Positions 6,861 through 7,872 of a DNA stretch of 7,872 nt are shown here, one piece after another. The stretch's first letter is position 1. Every line of letters begins with the position of its first letter. This DNA is from Alphaproteobacteria bacterium (GTDB lineage Bacteria; Pseudomonadota; Alphaproteobacteria; UBA828): positions 1 to 7,872 of the forward strand of contig JABJCZ010000064.1 in the NCBI GenBank assembly GCA_018668475.1, written 5' to 3'. A program made the position numbers and the translations under genes. The notes beneath the pieces are model-generated. The model had not been told where the DNA came from. It did no database searches and saw only the letters and a program-made list of their open reading frames with translations.

Positions 6861-7714
6861 AGCGCCTCTCCCAGCTGTGTGAGAGCGCGGCGGCAAAGTG
6901 TTGCTGCCGATTCAAGCCTGTAGTCAGCCGTGCCGCGCGGATCCGCGATCGGCGTCAGCGAAGCGAAGTGTTCGGCCAACACTGCATCGCCAAGGGCGGC
7001 GCCGACTGGCTTGCCAATCAGCTCGGCTTCCAGTCCCGGCAGGCGCTGCGCAACCTCGGAGCACGCGCCCACGGCCACGGCTGCCCTTGTAACCAGACCG
7101 ACCGCGTCAACCTCAAGCGCAGCGGCGACCATGGAAATAGAGATAACCATGTAGCGCCTGGCACCGAGTTTGAGAAAGCAGCCGCCAGCTCTGCCACCCT
7201 CTTTGGACGCGCCCGGCGCTGGTATCAGAACCGCGCTCACAAGTTGATCCTCCCGGAGGGCGGTGCGCCGATTGCCCTGCACAAACGCAGCCAATGGCAA
7301 AACCTCAATTCCCGCGCGTGAAGACAATTCAACTTCGGCATCAAGGCTGAGGAGCACCGGCATTCCGTCGGCAGCTGGAGATGCATTGCAAAGGTTGCCG
7401 CACAGAGTGCCGGCATTTTGAATTTGGGCACCACCCACTTCTCGGGCTGCGGCCTTTAGGCCATCGAACCAGGCTGGCAGATCCGCCGTCTGAATATCGG
7501 TCCATGTTGCGAGCGCAGGGATACGCCACTGGCCGCCGTCATTCCGGATCGAGCGCAAACCGCTGAGGGCAGAAATATCGAGAATATCGTCATCCAAAGG
7601 CAGGCCGACGCGGGCAGGATAATAATCCGTGCCACCGGCGATGATAGTCCAAGCGCCGTCACCAAGCGCGGACAGCGCTTCATCAAGTGACGATGGGCGG
7701 AGATAAGCCGCCAT
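6857..7714 (-). CDS. FAD-binding subunit of molybdenum hydroxylase (CoxM/XdhB-like)
   Basis: A 285-residue FAD subunit that takes electrons from the Fe-S centres of the molybdenum hydroxylase encoded next and hands them to an acceptor (NAD, quinone or oxygen; not readable here). Visible motifs: the opening YLRPSSLDEAL (residues 4-14), the FAD pyrophosphate loop AGGTDYYP (26-33), the second FAD loop QNAGTLCGNLCNASPAADG (99-117), and C-terminal elements AVGACSEVAQRLPGLE and DPRGTADYRLE (the CO_deh_flav_C region). Length is normal for the family. In the second loop Cys105 stands where family members usually carry Gly (T-x-GGN). The ATG at 7714 is preferred: AAAAGGGGG ends nine bases upstream and the family's N-terminus aligns there. 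The in-frame GTG at 7789 and ATG at 7777 would add a basic, unfamiliar leader without a good ribosome site. It is the first gene of the operon, and its stop overlaps the next start as GTGA. Confidence 0.93.
   Translation of the reverse strand: MAAYLRPSSLDEALSALGDGAWTIIAGGTDYYPARVGLPLDDDILDISALSGLRSIRNDGGQWRIPALATWTDIQTADLPAWFDGLKAAAREVGGAQIQNAGTLCGNLCNASPAADGMPVLLSLDAEVELSSRAGIEVLPLAAFVQGNRRTALREDQLVSAVLIPAPGASKEGGRAGGCFLKLGARRYMVISISMVAAALEVDAVGLVTRAAVAVGACSEVAQRLPGLEAELIGKPVGAALGDAVLAEHFASLTPIADPRGTADYRLESAATLCRRALTQLGEAL
6865..6872 (-). promoter_or_regulatory. Ribosome binding site favouring a GTG start for the hydroxylase
   Basis: GGGAGAGG lies inside the last codons of the FAD gene. Its GGGAG part is seven bases before the GTG at 6860, whereas the ATG at 6848 has only a weak GTGAG upstream. 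This supports the GTG start overlapping the upstream TGA. Confidence 0.55.
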
Positions 7715-7723
7715 TCCCTTGAA

Positions 7724-7732
7724 CCCCCTTTT
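7724..7732 (-). promoter_or_regulatory. Ribosome binding site of the FAD subunit gene
   Basis: AAAAGGGGG on the minus strand ends nine bases before the ATG at 7714. It decides this start over the longer in-frame GTG (7789) and ATG (7777), which have no good site. Confidence 0.6.
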
Positions 7733-7804
7733 GCCCGGCTCCCTTGTGGAATGTACCCGCCTAATCAGCCGGCCCATCCCGAGCGCCACGTTAGCAGCGA
7801 TTTT

Positions 7805-7821
7805 TATATGTATACAAACAA
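7805..7821. promoter_or_regulatory. Candidate operator with TGTATACA palindrome
   Basis: A perfect eight-base palindrome TGTATACA (7809-7816) is centred in an AT-rich stretch just downstream of the candidate -10 element. Symmetry continues imperfectly outward, with matching pairs at 7807/7818, 7805/7820 and 7804/7821. GTATAC cores in AT-rich arms are common operators of GntR/FCD-family repressors that control catabolic operons. Lying near the presumed transcription start, a bound regulator would block transcription. The regulator gene is not in the window, so both the site and its owner are inference. Confidence 0.4.
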
Positions 7822-7822
7822 T

Positions 7823-7850
7823 ATTTTGGGCATATGGCCGCGGTTGTCAA
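7823..7850 (-). promoter_or_regulatory. Candidate sigma-70 promoter of the operon
   Basis: On the minus strand a perfect TTGACA (7850-7845) is followed, after 16 bases, by CAAAAT (7828-7823), which matches four of six positions of the TATAAT consensus. The hexamers lie upstream of the first gene, in the only AT-rich patch of the window, and would give a 5' leader of about 100 bases. Recognition is by eye. The -35 element is convincing, the -10 less so, and nearby alternatives (AAATAT with an 18-base spacer) exist. Confidence 0.5.
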
Positions 7851-7872
7851 TAGTCGACCACCGTTCACGCGC

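Larger units (their letters stand above)
7715..7872. other. Upstream non-coding region / 5' leader
   Basis: About 158 bases precede the first gene. The outer part (about 7801-7835) is strikingly AT-rich against GC-rich surroundings and holds the candidate promoter and palindrome; the inner part is a GC-rich leader. An imperfect inverted repeat with CAAA/TTTG ends (7815-7828) overlaps the candidate -10. I see no convincing riboswitch, attenuator or small gene. Bases 7851-7872 may belong to the control region of a gene beyond the window. Confidence 0.5.

Noticed and set aside
4098..7714. Naming the hydroxylase genes xdh (xanthine dehydrogenase)
   Set aside because: The key purine-binding Glu is Leu, and the genomic context points to another heterocycle, so no symbol is assigned.
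7715..7789. Longer start (GTG 7789 or ATG 7777) for the FAD subunit
   Set aside because: The added residues do not resemble the family N-terminus and there is no good ribosome site, unlike the ATG at 7714.
1..7872. CRISPR arrays, tRNA/rRNA genes, insertion sequences, terminators
   Set aside because: No repeat arrays, tRNA-like sequences, transposase motifs or GC-hairpin plus T-run structures were found; junctions between genes are too tight for terminators.

Overview
The window holds one tightly packed block of five genes, all on the minus strand and read from right to left. Base composition is GC-rich, and Shine-Dalgarno sites are ordinary Gram-negative types. Protein sequences look proteobacterial, most likely an alphaproteobacterium. 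That taxonomic guess rests on style and gene content only, with no marker gene present.

Layout in transcription order: a short AT-rich promoter/leader region (about 7715-7872); a separate FAD subunit of a molybdenum hydroxylase (7714-6857); a 920-residue protein fusing the [2Fe-2S] small subunit to the molybdopterin large subunit (6860-4098); a 491-residue protein of the 6-hydroxynicotinate-reductase-like family with an N-terminal four-cysteine cluster (4105-2630); a UPF0280/ApbE-like protein (2627-1770); and the first 591 codons of a HyuA-type (N-methylhydantoinase/5-oxoprolinase) ATP-dependent amidohydrolase subunit (1773 to the left edge). Genes overlap by 4 or 8 bases or are 2 bases apart, so they almost certainly form one operon with coupled translation. 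No RNA gene, mobile element, repeat array or terminator was seen. No non-coding stretch exceeds about 160 bases.

Read as a pathway, the operon suggests catabolism of an N-heterocyclic compound. The molybdenum hydroxylase (FAD subunit plus Fe-S/Mo subunit) would put a hydroxyl/oxo group on the ring. The reductase-like iron-sulfur protein would then reduce the oxo-ring, as 6-hydroxynicotinate reductase does in the anaerobic nicotinate pathway of Eubacterium barkeri. The HyuA-type protein, with a HyuB partner expected beyond the left edge, would open a lactam or imide ring using ATP. The UPF0280 protein shares motifs with ApbE flavin transferases and may mature or supply flavin to the reductase. 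The substrate cannot be read from the sequence. The Mo-site residue that marks true xanthine dehydrogenases (Glu after the GFGGK motif) is Leu here, so plain xanthine is unlikely. The combination of a hydroxylase, a ring reductase with a possible dedicated flavin-maturation protein, and an ATP-driven ring opener is the most interesting aspect of the window.
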